Below are positions 47,140 through 58,651 of a DNA stretch of 64,000 bases, piece by piece. Under the pieces are notes generated by a model. That model had not been told where the DNA came from, ran no database searches, and saw nothing but the letters and a program-made list of their open reading frames with translations. A program made the position numbers and the translations under genes. Numbering within the stretch: the stretch's first letter is position 1; every line of letters starts with the position of its first letter. The stretch is from Typhlomys cinereus (lineage: Eukaryota; Chordata; Mammalia; Rodentia; Platacanthomyidae): assembly GCA_023101885.1 (NCBI GenBank), contig JALPQD010000403.1:524685-588684 (forward strand). Direction: 5' to 3'.

Positions 47140-47650
47140 ATCATTCAGGGAGGCCCTAGCCCCGGCTCCTGAATCCAGGAGGTCTGGCTACAGACAAGCC
47201 TGAACAAGTTCGGACATATCCCAATAGAGGAATCATACAGGCGGAGGGATGGACAACCAATGAGGAAGGAGGGATGAACAACCAATGGGAAGTGGTTATC
47301 TAACCTGGACACCTAGTAAACAGCGAAATGATTGGTGGCTGCTTTCTCCCTCCCCCGAGCAGAGAGAGGCCATACCTGATTGGATCCCTGACCCTATATA
47401 AGCACTTCGGCCTGCTGGTTCTCACCTGACTTCCTGGGTCTGGGTAGTGACCCCATGGCCAGCTTGCCCTGCCCCTGCCTCTGCCATTTACCCTCTCTTC
47501 CCCCCCTTCCCCCACCACTGGCCGGGCAAGGATTTGGCAACACTCCACACCACACCTGCAGCTGTCCCTGCCAGAAGGCCATCAGAGATGAGCTGCCCCC
47601 ACACACACTTGCCTCTCTGAAGTTTTCCTCCATCTTTCAGCTCAGTCCAA
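47140..47650 (+). mobile_element. LTR-like promoter block
   Basis: Two tandem units carry CCAAT at 47257 and 47282 (25-bp period). Inverted CCAAT boxes lie at 47331 and 47380, and a TATA box 'ccctatataagcactt' at about 47393. This packing is characteristic of retroviral LTR promoters. No flanking provirus or clear ends. Confidence 0.4.
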
Positions 47651-48295
47651 GTGTGTTTGCCTTCTCATTGGCTCATTTACAAAAAAAGAGGCCAACATTT
47701 TTTTTTTTTTATTATTTACTTTCTTTTTGTTATTTCCCATCTGCCCTGGAGACTTTTTTCCATTGGTCAAATTGTCATATGAACCCTATATATACACCAA
47801 ACGAGTATTTCTTTGAAGACTTTCATGTAGCTACACTTGCAAGAAAAATGTTGTTAGCATAAACTATTAACCAGCTTAACACAGAACACGGTAATATCCC
47901 AGATGGCAAACTGCAGCACTGGGTGAAATAGAAAAATTATTTTCACTAAATGTCCTGACAGTTTATAGTATTTTCCCAGGGAGTATTCCCTAGTACTTCA
48001 TGAATTAGATGAAGGAAAAGAGAAGACGGACCCGATTAGGTGTTGCAAAGAGGCCCAGCACAGCAAGAGAGGTAAAAAGCAAGCTTGGAAACCAGGGCAT
48101 CTCCTGGGAAGGCCAAGCCAGCTCTTGCCCCCCAGGATACCTGTTAGGATCATGAATACAAGCCGGGTGTCCATCACTAACAAAATACCCCAAGTGATTA
48201 ATATATTAACTATATATATTATGTTAGTTATATGCACTTGTGTGATGGAAGCACAAGGATGATACTGGAAATAATTCTCAGTTGCTCTTCTACTT
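47651..48295. other. Non-coding stretch with T run
   Basis: A T-rich run lies at 47697-47712. No gene seen. Confidence 0.4.
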
Positions 48296-48299
48296 TATT

Positions 48300-48515
48300 C
48301 TTTTGAGGAAATGTCTCTAATCAAACCCAGAGCTCACTGGTAGAGCTGGTCTGAGTACCAGCTTGCTCCAGAGATTCAGTCTTTGTATTCAGGGGTTTGA
48401 CTTATAGGCAGACGACCACACCTACTTGGTACTTTATACAGGATCTGGGGATCTGAACTTCGATCCTTTTGCTTGAGTGACAAGAACTTTAACCATGGAA
48501 GCATCTCCCTAACCT
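48300..48515 (-). repeat. SINE, minus strand
   Basis: The reverse complement reads 'ggttagggagatgcttccat' then 'ggttaaagttcttgtcactc' and 'gaagttcagatccccagatc', the head and B box of the tRNA-derived SINE family. Confidence 0.65.
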
Positions 48516-48800
48516 GAAATGTTTATTTTGGTTCACAGTTTCAAAGGCTTCGTCCCATGATTGATTGGCCCCATCACCGTGAGCCTGCAGAGAGGCAGTC
48601 AGCATAGACAGAGCATAGGGTGGAGTTTCTGCTTTATCTCAGGGCCGGGAAACAAAAAGAGAATAAAAGAAAGAATGCCAGCATCCCTCAATCTACTTCA
48701 AGTAGATTCCAAAAAACTAAGGACTTCCCATCAGGCTCCACCCTCAAGTTCAATAACCTCCAAAAGCACCACCCTGGAGACTGACTAAACTTTTAACGTG
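48516..48800 (+). repeat. Dispersed repeat, family B
   Basis: 'ggttcacagtttcaaaggct' near the start and 'ctccaccctcaagttcaata' near the end fit the same family as 45708 and 55385. Confidence 0.45.
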
Positions 48801-49016
48801 GACTGTCGGGGGCTTAAAGTGAATCTGCAGCACCTTATGACCAATGAAATCAATTTCAGGAGTAAGACTTGGACAGAAGAGCTTTTGAAGTTCTCCAGTC
48901 AATCCCCAGCTAAGCCAGGTAGGAAATCGCTGTGCTTGGGGGAATATCAGATTTTATCCAAGCCTTCTTAATGTATGCTTTTAAAGACCCCAACATTTCT
49001 AATCTAGCAGGTCTGG

Positions 49017-49020
<4 letters not shown>

Positions 49021-49056
<36 letters not shown>
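49021..49056. repeat. (AC)n microsatellite
   Basis: A pure AC run of about 36 bases, adjacent to the L1 fragment insertion. Confidence 0.95.
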
Positions 49057-49058
<2 letters not shown>

Positions 49059-49088
49059 AAAAAAAACACCATCAGCAAAACTATGTAA

Positions 49089-49694
49089 TTTTTTTTAAAA
49101 ATTATTAATTTATTTATTTTCACAACCATACAAACTTCATAGGTATCCCGGTCTCCTCCCTTCCTCCACCCCTCCCCAGTACCCCTTGGTCCCTCCCCCA
49201 CTTTTCCTCTTCCTTTCACCCCCCTTCCTCCCTTTCACTCAGTGCCCACCTCTTCCTCCCCCAATCCTTAGAGCATCCTTTAGTGTGAATGTCAAATTTC
49301 CCTCTGCATCCTCCACTCTAATGAGGTGTAAAGACATAGTAGCATAGCCTAGAGCCCTTTCTAATGCTCCTCTTTAGTATGGGAACACTATTGTGACTGT
49401 TAATCCCTTGCCTCTAAGGATCCTAGTGCCTGTGATCCGTGCTAGACTTCAGGGGGTAATTGATATGTCAGTCATTGCACAGGTCATGCAAAGTCCTATT
49501 ATGGTTACTGCGGCCCTAACTCGTGTGGGGTATCTTGTGTATCATTGCATCTCCCCTTCTTTAGGCTCTTACAATCTTAACTGTCTTCTCTTCCACAAGT
49601 TTCCCTGAGCTTTAGGATGGGGAGAGATTTGGCTGGTCTGGTTCCAGGTGATTAATGTAGGGTCTCTGATATTCTTAATTATGGTTTGTTGTTG
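49089..49694 (-). mobile_element. L1 3'UTR-only insertion with 15-bp target duplications
   Basis: On the minus strand this matches the 3'UTR of the 30.6-34.6 kb L1, for example the block around 34280-34320. The poly(A) appears as T-rich sequence after 49089. 'agcaaaactatgtaa' flanks it perfectly at 49074-49088 and 49695-49709. The 606-bp insert contains no ORF2. Confidence 0.85.
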
Positions 49695-49709
49695 AGCAAA
49701 ACTATGTAA

Positions 49710-51728
49710 CTTTTGATAACCCAGATCAGACATCAGATTCTAATAGTTTCTAGGTGCCTTCTGGGTCTTCATGCATGATCTCAGTCTCTTCCTCTACAAA
49801 GAGCTTTCAATGCACTTGCCTGTGTATTTCTCTCTGTCTGTCGGTCTGTCTGTCTGTCTGTCTTTCTATATGGGTGTGTGTGTGTGTGTGTTTACGTGTA
49901 TGTTCATGAGTGTCTATATATGTGTATGTTTATAAGTATGTTCTTATGAGCTTGTATGTTTATGAGTTGGTGTGTGAGCATGCGTTTGGGTGTATCTGTA
50001 TGAGTGTGTATGTATGAATGCATGTTTGTGTTCATGAGTGTGTGTGCATACATGAGCAGTCAACAACCGAAGGGAACATTTCCATGACTGAGTTGGGGAT
50101 GGGGGTGTGCCCTGCAGTCTGGTGGACACTTCTCTCTCTGGGTCCCATGAACACAGCCCTCATGTCCTCACCTTCTTGTCCTTCTCATGTCCGACCCATC
50201 CCCATCCCTGTTCCCTCTGTGCTGTGCAGCAAAGCCTTCATTCTGCTCAGACCGTACTTTGGCAGAATTTGGGGGCTGCCAGCCCGCTGCACAGACTTTG
50301 ACCGAGAGGAAATCTCGGTTTGGTAAGTGACTTGAGGTCAAAGACAAGGCGACCAACAGAATACTCTACAGAGCGGCACCCAGGGGCGGGCTGTCCAGAA
50401 ACCCTCCTGCTTTTCTAGACCCACTTTGCTTTCAACCATGTCCTCAGGGCAGGGATCCATCTTTAGCGCCTGTGGTCTGCTCCACCCACAGCTGTGGAGA
50501 CACCAAAAGAAGGTCCGGGGAACCTTCAGTTTTGGGGCTCCAGGCTTCTCTGACAGAGGGACACAGTGCTGCCCAGGAGGCCCACCTGGCTGTGCACTGG
50601 ACCCCCGTGTACCTCCCCGGGCCTACTGCGTTTTTATCAGTAGCAACTTCGCTGAGTCCTGAGAGGATGCAGATCCGAGCCTGCTCCGTGGTGGCCACGT
50701 GGCCTGAAGCACAGGCTGTACCACTTTCAGACCAGCTCTCCCATCACGTCAGCACTTCCCTCAACAAGTCCATGCTTCTTTGCCAGTGAGGTAAAGAGTG
50801 GTTAAGAAGAACAAAGAAAAGCCACATGTGTCCCCAGCAATGGGAGCTGCCCCTGGCTAGGTGTCCTCTGGGTCCAGGGTTCAGCCTCAGTAGGGATACA
50901 AGCTGACTCAGATCTAACCTCCCATCCATGCGTAAAAAATTCTGGAGAGGAGTTTAAGTCAGTGAGTTGTGATGATGTCGGTGAGTTTGGTGAGAGCGAT
51001 TTAGTTCACAAACTGCATTGGGAACATTCCAGCTCTGGTCTTTACCAAATTTGATCGCTTCAAGGCCACGCTTTGGAACTAGACTTGAGCTGTGGCTGAG
51101 ACTTATCCACGTGACCTCAGACGAATCCCTGAAGCTCTTTGAGCCTTAGTCATAATCTCAAAACGTTGCCTCGGGGAGAGAAATAAATGAACTAATATGT
51201 GAAAAATGATAACCCCACTCAGCTCATGCTCAGAGCATGGTGATAACGATCGTGACTATTACAAATGCTCGTTCCTCCGTAGGATAATTAATAAGTATGA
51301 TATATTGTGACATACGGTAGTCTCTGCAAGACTGAAGGACAGGATTCCAGCCAGCAGACCAGAAGAGGGATAAAAGAACATGGTGGCCCAGAGCCTCATG
51401 AAAGAGGAATTCTGAGAAACACATGGAGCGCAAAGTATGGAGAGGGCCACGTGCAGGTGTGGGAACCCTGAGACGACACTGGTGTGGAGGCATGAGACAG
51501 CTGAGGGCAAGGGTTGGGGTTCGGGCCAGGCAGCTCCCCCAGCACACAGCTGTCCAGGCTCAGCTGAGCCTCCCGGAGGAGAAGACTTGTCTAAACAGGA
51601 AGTTCACCACCCAGATGCTGTTGTGTCTGTGATAAGTGCTAAGCCCTTCTGGGCTGCTGTCCCCCAAACATTTTCTCTATGGAGTTGAAGTCATGGGGAT
51701 CTGGGCAAACTCCGCAGCTTCCTAACCC
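49710..51728. other. Non-coding stretch with GT/GTAT-rich block
   Basis: 49840-50060 is rich in TGTCTG, GTGTGT and TATGT simple repeats. 50100-51728 holds overlapping short frames on both strands but no recognised exon or domain. Confidence 0.45.
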
Positions 51729-51729
51729 A

Positions 51730-51987
51730 ACAAGAAGGAGAGGGAAAGGAGAGGGGGAGAGAGGGAGACGGAGGGTGGAGAGAGAGAGGGAAAAAAAGAG
51801 TGAGAAGGAGGAGGAGGAGGAGAATGAGGAGAATGAGGGGAAGGAAGGAAGGAAGGAAGGAAGGAAGGAAGGAAGGAAGGAAGGAAGGAAGGAAGGAAGA
51901 AAGGGGAAGGAGGGAGGGAGGGAGGGAGGGAGGGAGGGAGGGAGGAGGGAGGGAGGAGGGGGAGGGGGGAGGGAAAGAAAAAGGAAA

Positions 51988-52071
<84 letters not shown>

Positions 52072-52077
52072 AAATAA
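51730..52077. repeat. Polypurine tract: GGAA, GGGA and GAAA tandem arrays
   Basis: Nearly 350 bases of almost pure purine on the + strand. Sub-blocks: GGAA at about 51841-51900, GGGA/GGA at about 51908-51968, GAAA at about 51998-52073. Long frames of Phe-Leu-Ser or Lys-Glu-Arg repeats across it are artefacts. Confidence 0.97.
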
Positions 52078-52079
52078 TA

Positions 52080-52560
52080 CAAGTACCAGGAAGAAAAACA
52101 GCGTGCAAAGAAGGAAAAATAGAAAAGAGAGAGTGCACTGCAGGGAAGAACAAGGGAAGAGTGAATGAGAGAGGAGAGAGGCTGTGGAATTTCTCTAATA
52201 TAAACCAGCTGAACACACAGAATACCCAACAGTTGGAGGGGCTTTACGGGGACAACGTGGGATGCTTTCAGCTTTCCCTACTGCAGGTTCCTGCTTGTGA
52301 GGAACTGGGACATCAGCCCACCCTTGGAGTTGTGGCTCTTGTGGGAATCCCTGTGCCCTGCCTGTTATCTCATCCTATGGGAAATCATGAGCCTCATCCC
52401 TAGGCAATTAACAAGTACCCCTAGCAGCCAGAGCAGCCTCCCCATGCCTCTGTGTCAGGTGACCCCTACAAATTCTGAGGCCCATGTGGAATTTCTACCG
52501 CACTGGGGATGGGCAGGTTACCATCTCAGTAAGTTGCATGGTGACCTTCAGGGAGAGTCC
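52080..52560. other. Non-coding stretch
   Basis: No gene or repeat named. Confidence 0.4.
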
Positions 52561-52562
52561 TT

Positions 52563-52915
52563 GTCATGGTTTGAAATGTGTCCCCCACAGTCTCTTGTGT
52601 TTGGCCAGGTCATGGCACCTTGAGAGGTGGAGCCTTGCTGGAGGAAGGCGGTCACAAAGAGTGGGTCTTGAGGTGGATGAGTCCCACCCTACCTCCAGGA
52701 GAAGTCTGCCTTTGCAGCAAGCAGTCTCCAGCTCTCAGCTCTCCAAGATGACTGCAGTGACTTAGCCTCTTCCAGCTGTGGCCAGCCAGCCATGCCGCCT
52801 CCGCTATGAGAGACTGAATCTCCCATCTGGAACCGTAAGCTGAATAAATCTCCCTTAAGATTGACTTTGGATGCTCTCTCACAGCAATAATTAAGAGTAA
52901 CTGCTACAGTCTTTC
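52563..52915 (+). repeat. Dispersed repeat, family A
   Basis: 'catggtttgaaatgtgtccc' at the start, 'gctgaataaatctcccttaa' and 'gctctctcacagcaataatt' at the end. Closely matches 27535 at the 5' side and 40035 at the 3' side. Confidence 0.6.
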
Positions 52916-53344
52916 ATCACCCTGAGTCCAAGTCTATTCATTTCTAAGACAGGAAGAATGCGAGTGTGTAGCTCTTCAGATGCTGTTAAAGCTCAGAAGC
53001 AGTAGGAATAAAGTAGGACCAAGGTTACTCAGCACCAGAACACTCTGCAAACCAGACAGGAAGCTGTCTAGAGGCAATTCATCCGTCTTCTGTGTTGCTT
53101 CCATGGATTGATTACAGGATCAGAGGGCCCAAGAAAATACCTACAGAGAGGAGTTCAGGCAGACTGTCTCCATGTCCCAAGAGCTGGGTATGCGAAACGG
53201 AAGGAAGTTACATGAGTCCTTCTCAGATGGGACAGTGAGGGGACAGAGATTGAGGCTGTGACTGTGATCAGTTAAGGTTGACTGATTCTGGGTATTTTAT
53301 CTTCTCTGACAAGTTGGGGCTTGGGATCAGCATTAAATTTATCT
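52916..53344. other. Non-coding stretch
   Basis: No gene seen before the HMGN1 pseudogene. Confidence 0.4.
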
Positions 53345-53359
53345 AAAGAAAGGAAAGTG

Positions 53360-54412
53360 GTAGTTCAGGCAGCAGGAGCCACCCGGGCAAGTGCATCTCC
53401 GTGAAAGCCCACAGCATCCCCATGCACGCCACAGTGCCCAAGGAGAAGGTCACCTCCTCCGATGGATGTCACAGAGGAGGAGCCCAAGGGCAGATCCTCA
53501 TGGTTGTCAGCCAAACCCCCGCCTGCAAAGGTGACGCAAAGCTGGAAAAGGCTGCGGGAAAGAATAAACCTTCAGACAAAGAAGTCCAAGCAAAAGGGAA
53601 GGAAGGAGCAAAGGGAAAACAGGCTGAGGCGACCAACCAAGAAACTAAAGCAGATCTGCTTGCAGAAAATGGAGAGACCAAAACGGAGGAGAGCCAGCCT
53701 CTCTCTGATGACATGGAAGAGATAGAGGCCAAGTCTGACTAATCATGCACCATGTCTATCAGTGATCCCTGTCTCCCTTCTTGTACAATCCAGAGGAGTA
53801 TTTTATCAACTATTTTGTAAATGTGAGGTTTTTAGTAGCTCTCGAAACGTATTTTAAATGTAAATGTTTTTTTAAGAGGTGAAATCATTCGCTGGTTGTT
53901 TATTTTTTTGGTGGGATACTGAATCAAGGGAGGCTCGACTCCTCCCTTGGTGTCAGTGTAACATTGCGTCGTGGGGGTTAGTTTTCTATTCTGCATACAA
54001 AGCGTTCTGTGAGGCAGTTGGGTGTCTCAGTTGCCAGTAGATGTGTCTTGGATATTTTCAACTCGTTTACTCCCATGTTTTCTAGCAGAACTGTTTCCTA
54101 AAGAAAACCACGCTTTGCCCGCTGCCAGTCAGAACTGTGCCCTCTGTAACAAATCTGATCATGGTACAGTTTTCCTCCTCATGATGCTAATGCACATTCT
54201 GTGAATGAGCAAACCACTGAGTATGTGATAAGGACCATCAGCACTTGATGGAAAACTCCTCCAAGGTGGAAGATGGACATCCCTGGAACAACTGTTTTGT
54301 GAAACACCATGTGTGGCTTTTTAGATTTTTTCACTACATGTGTTAAGACTTGTGTACGAATTTTACTTATCCTCGACCAACAAATCTCAATTATAAAAAT
54401 GTTTTTAAAAAA
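53360..54412 (+). pseudogene. Hmgn1-ps: Processed pseudogene of HMGN1
   Basis: HMGN1 is a nucleosome-binding nuclear protein of about 100 residues. The parent start codon is GTG here (53434-53436), followed by PKEKV where HMGN1 has PKRKV. The nucleosome-binding part (EEPKGRSSWLSAKPPPAKV) lies in a shifted frame, and the original frame returns for KGAKGKQAE-like sequence, NGETKTEES and the C-terminal EAKSD before TAA (53740-53742). The HMGN1 3'UTR follows, ending in an A-rich tail. No introns. A 15-bp direct repeat 'aaagaaaggaaagtg' (53345-53359) recurs with one change at 54410-54424, marking L1-mediated retroposition. Confidence 0.92.
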
Positions 54413-54424
54413 GAAAGTAAAGTG

Positions 54425-54660
54425 ATACTTTACCACATATAGGATAAGCAGAATCACAGTGGGTACTGACACTTGCTTGTCTCTGAAAGAGGTTGACCGA
54501 GTTGTTAAGCACTACTAAGAATATAGAACCTATTCTCCAACCCATTCTGTAGGCTTAGCCAGGAAAGCTGGTCACATTTGCTGTGCATGGAAGACATCCC
54601 AAGTCTGCTGATCTGGTATCCTCTTCTTTCCAACTGGTCCCGCTACTTCCATTATTATCT

Positions 54661-54733
<73 letters not shown>

Positions 54734-55380
54734 TGTTTTTCATGGTCCAGTGATTTTCATTATGGTTGCTCACAGGATCACTGGATAAAAGTTATTTACA
54801 AATATATGAGCATCTTACCAATAGCAACACCACTGAAGTTTTTCCCTCCCCCATTAACTATTAACTGCCTATTAATATTCAGGAAGGAGTGGGGACTCAT
54901 TTGTTCTTCCACACTTAAGCTACCATCAACTGCTTATAAATTCTCATGGAGAGGTGGGCTATGGGAGCCCACCCTGTTCCACAAAAGAAGGTTGAGGACC
55001 CCAGTTTTGTGCAGGTGATCACAGTGACTGTGAGGTCAAGAGTCCACAGCTGTGGAGGGCATGCCTGGAAGACAGCATTCCACGACTTCCCGCACCATCC
55101 TCTGGGTCCTACATTCTTTCCACCATTGAAAATCTCCTCTCATCATTTCTTTCATCAAAAATCTTGAAATTCTCCCCTCAGATATTCCTGGAACAACTTA
55201 ATAATATACAAAAAAAATCAAAGAATCTGTACTAGCTTGATGATTCCCCCAAACCCGAGTTGAGAGACAGCACAGCTGTTTCAATGCAAGGTGAAATTAT
55301 ACCCTGAAGTTACCAATGGTGATTAGGACATGTCCTTCCAAAACATGGCTCTGTGGCATTTGAGCAAAGAGCTGAAGCAG
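54425..55380. other. Non-coding stretch containing a TCTA array
   Basis: Apart from the tetranucleotide run no gene or transposon is recognised. The ORF over the run (YLSI repeats) is an artefact. Confidence 0.45.
54660..54733. repeat. (TCTA)n microsatellite
   Basis: About 18 perfect TCTA units. Confidence 0.97.
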
Positions 55381-55384
55381 GACT

Positions 55385-55725
55385 ATTGTTTTGTTGGTCA
55401 GTTTTCCATTACTGTACTACATTTAAAAGAAATGTTTCAGTTCCTTGTCAGTTGGCGACGTTCCCTGTGATGTCACAATACATCATGGTAGGAGTGAGTG
55501 TGGGGCAAAGGAAGCCCCTTGGCCTCATGGGATTCAGGAAGCAAAAAAAGAGAGAGATGAAGAGCTTGTGTGCCAAAACCCCTCCAAAAGCACATCCCCA
55601 GTGATCTAGTTTCTTCTTTCCACTAGGCCCCACTTCTTCAAGGTTCTGACACCCCGTAAGAGTGACACAGGCTGATGACCAAGTCTTCAACATGTAAGCC
55701 TTTGGGACACACTTTCCAAGACCTT
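55385..55725 (+). repeat. Dispersed repeat, family B
   Basis: 'ttccattactgtactacatt' near the start and 'ccactaggccccacttcttc', 'gtgacacaggctgatgacca' near the end match common mammalian interspersed repeats of the family at 45708. Confidence 0.5.
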
Positions 55726-56480
55726 TAAAAACACTCTTACCGACTCACCCTTCTCCTCTGTACTTAGGGGAAAAATACTCTTATTTCTGAAAACTCAGGG
55801 GGTACACTCAAGAATCTAAGCCAACAGGCCCTGCTTAGCTCCCTTTCTTATCATTAGATTTCATCCTTATCCTTTGTCCTCCAAGTATGCTTCTCCATGG
55901 CTGACTTCATTCTAAGTAAACGAAGGTGCGTAGGCTTACCTGTTTCTCTGAGTTTTCATTTCTAAAGGTGTCCACGACTCATAAAAATGACATGAAGTTT
56001 AATGTATGTAATGTCTTTGAAATTGGCCTTTTGTTATAGAATCCTTCACCATGGGCCTAGCAAAGAGCAAGAAAAGAAATATTTAATCTGTTACAGCCCT
56101 GGTCATGAATACATACATATATATACACATACGCACATACCTACATACATACATAGTTGATACACTGCATGTTCCTCTGTCTCTCTTGCTTCAGGGTGAT
56201 AGAATAGCCTTATCCTATGACACAGGGAACTCTGCTATTTCAAACCCATGGGCCAAGAATGTAGGTCTGGAAAGATAGCACCCAAGGAGACCCAGGAACC
56301 TCTGTACATTCTAGTAAAGACTGGCTGCTTACAGCCTCAGTGACCTCAATACAGGTTATAGTTTTGCTGGTATAGTAACCTGGGTTGGCATCTTCAATCT
56401 TTCAGAAACAGAAGTATGGTTCTCTAAGCCCTTCTGGCTTTTAGAGTTTCCATTAAGAAGTCACCTATAGCTTCGCCTTT
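55726..56480. other. Non-coding stretch
   Basis: A TACATACA-like patch lies at 56108-56156. Nothing else identifiable. Confidence 0.4.
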
Positions 56481-56484
56481 GGTT

Positions 56485-57330
56485 GTGACCTGGCTTTTCT
56501 CTCTTGCAGCTCTTAAGACTTTTTTCTTTAGATTGCACATTTAATGTTTTGTCTATTATATGCTGTGAGGTTTTTTTTTTTTTTTCTTGTCCTGTGTATC
56601 TGGTGTTCTATATTCTCTGGTACCTTTTCTTTAGATTGGGAAATTTTATCCTATGATAATATTGAAGGTGCATCCTGTGTTTTTTACCTGTGTATTTTCT
56701 GCTTCAACAATGCCCATGGTGTTTATAGGTTGGGTTTTTTGTTGGCATCTAAATTCCTGAATGTTATGTTCATGTGCTTTTTAAAATTTTCTCATTTTCT
56801 CTAATTAAATGATTCCCATTCTTCTATCTCATTTTCAGTACCTGAAATTATTTCTTCCACTTTATCTATTCTATTAGTGAGGCTTTCCATTGAATTACTT
56901 ATTTGATTTGTTGAGTTTTTAAAATTTTGAGTTTTAGCTCAATTTGGGTTTTGTTCAGTATTTCTATTTCCTTCTCAAAATTTATTTTCATATCCTGAAT
57001 TTCTCATTTTGTTACTTTTTGAATTTTCTTGCTCTTTGTTCCAGCATTTGTTCATACTCTATTAGTGCTCCTTGATCCTATTCATAACTGTTCTTTAGAA
57101 TTCCTCCTCTTCATTGCTACTCTGTTGCCCTATAAGCCATTCTTATTGGGAGCAGGCAGTATGGGACTGGAGAGTTTGGAAAGAGTTTCTTTGTTCTGAT
57201 TGTGTTGCTTCTGGTTTTGCATTGGTACTTGAACATCTGGAGCTAAGTAATTGCGTTCCTTCTTTGGTGCTGATTCACCAATGGGGTAACTGTGGTGAAC
57301 CTAGGATATGTAGACACAGTTAATGTGCTG
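56485..57330 (-). mobile_element. Probable ancient L1 5' or ORF1 region, minus strand
   Basis: T-rich sequence on this strand such as 'tttcttccactttatctatt' and 'gctcaatttgggttttgttc' reads as decayed L1 coiled-coil/ORF1-side sequence on the minus strand. No frame survives. Confidence 0.4.
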
Positions 57331-58340
57331 TAATGTTAGAAAGAGAGAGAGGGAGAGAGAGAGAGAGAGAGAATGTTCAGATTTTAGTTAATAAGATTAG
57401 AAATTAGAGGGTCAGCTTGATAAGGTTACAGATAGTGAAATAGTTGAGAGTGCCTACAGATTTCTGAAGCTGTTGATAGTCTATTTTGTCCAGTTGTGTC
57501 CACATACACATATACATAAAAGTGAGGTCCTGCAGGTGAGGTCCCTGTTGAGAAACCCATTGCTCCTGCTCTGTTTGCCTCGCCCTGTGCTGGGTCCTTG
57601 GGCACAAGGGGTGGGGTTGGAGCAGCCAGCTGAGCTCCCACTGTTCAGGTCCGTGTGGTGAATCCCAATGTTCAGGTGCCAGCTTGACTCTCTTTGCTGG
57701 GTGCAGACTTGGAAGCAGGGGGATGGACAGGGGCCAGCAGGTGAACCCCTGTGGACCTGGTCTGCATGGAGAAGCTCTTTTTCCTGCTCTGGCTTACCTT
57801 ACCACTGCTCTGGGTCCCAGCCTTGGGTGCAAAGCAAGTCAATGACTTCATTAACCTCACTGGAACCCTGGGTTCTGGGGTCCCCCATGGTCCTTACCTG
57901 TTTTTCTCTGCAGTAAGGGATGGGAGACAATTAAGCACTAAGGTTTCCTCTTGGGAATTCTTTGCCTGTTTCTCTGAGTTGGTCATATAAACCCTGAGTC
58001 TTGGATTTGTCACCTAAGGCATTTCAACTCTTTCTAGCTTTGTGCTTCCAATGTCTCAAGGAGAACATTTTTCATCTGGATGACTCAAATGTCATTTAAG
58101 CACCTCATCCCTCATCTACAAGAAGTCAGAAAATCTGATGTATAGCTCTTGCTGTGAAATGTCTGCCTTCTGGTTCCCATTTTTTTCAGACCTTTTCTTT
58201 TTTTTTTTTTTTTTCCTTCAAAGTTTCCTCTGTACCATGCAACGTTTTTGAGTCTCTTTCAGTGAATGGTACCTAGAACCGAGTTATCACTAAGAATGCA
58301 GGGTTTTGTAGCACACACCCCCACACACTAAAGAAAAGGA
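57331..58340. other. GC-richer stretch, possibly L1 5'UTR
   Basis: A GA run lies at 57342-57372. The GC-richer 57520-57920 part could be the 5'UTR of the antisense L1 next to it. An 82-codon and a 79-codon frame here overlap in different frames and have no recognised homologue. Confidence 0.35.
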
Positions 58341-58344
58341 TAAG

Positions 58345-58639
58345 GGGGCTGGAGAGGTGGCTCAGGGGTTAAGCCTCTGCCTTGCAGGCAGAAGGTCCTG
58401 AGTTCGGATCCTAGATCCCACGTATAGATGCCGGGAGAAAGTGGTGGCGGCCTGCGTTTCCAGTCCTGGTAGGGCGGAGCCTGTGAATCCCCGGGCGGAG
58501 TAAACAAAGAGGAAGTGGAGGCGTCCATGGTGGTTCCCGAATTCATCCGTGGTTCTACACACACATACACACATACATACACATGCTCGCACACATACAC
58601 GCACAATTGAATACATAATAGATAATAGTAAAAAAAAAC
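58345..58639 (+). repeat. Young tRNA-derived SINE with target-site duplication
   Basis: The head 'ggggctggagaggtggctca' with B-box-like 'gagttcggatcctagatcc' is the best preserved copy in the window. A CA-rich tail and A-run follow. 'gaaaaggataag' before it and 'gaaaaagataag' at 58640-58651 form a 12-bp duplication with one mismatch. Confidence 0.85.
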
Positions 58640-58651
58640 GAAAAAGATAAG

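Noticed and set aside
50426..50789. Possible exon cluster in a GC-richer patch
   Set aside because: Overlapping frames on both strands, no convincing splice-bounded exon and no recognised protein.
51639..52229. 196-codon minus-strand Phe/Leu/Ser/Pro-rich frame, and Lys/Glu/Arg frames on the + strand
   Set aside because: Direct translation of the purine tandem arrays, not protein genes.
57668..57990. Frames of 79-82 codons, one with a signal-peptide-like start (MEKLFFLLWLTLPLLW)
   Set aside because: Short, with no homologue that I recognise, next to antisense L1-like DNA, and without splice or poly(A) support. Hydrophobic starts of this kind occur by chance.
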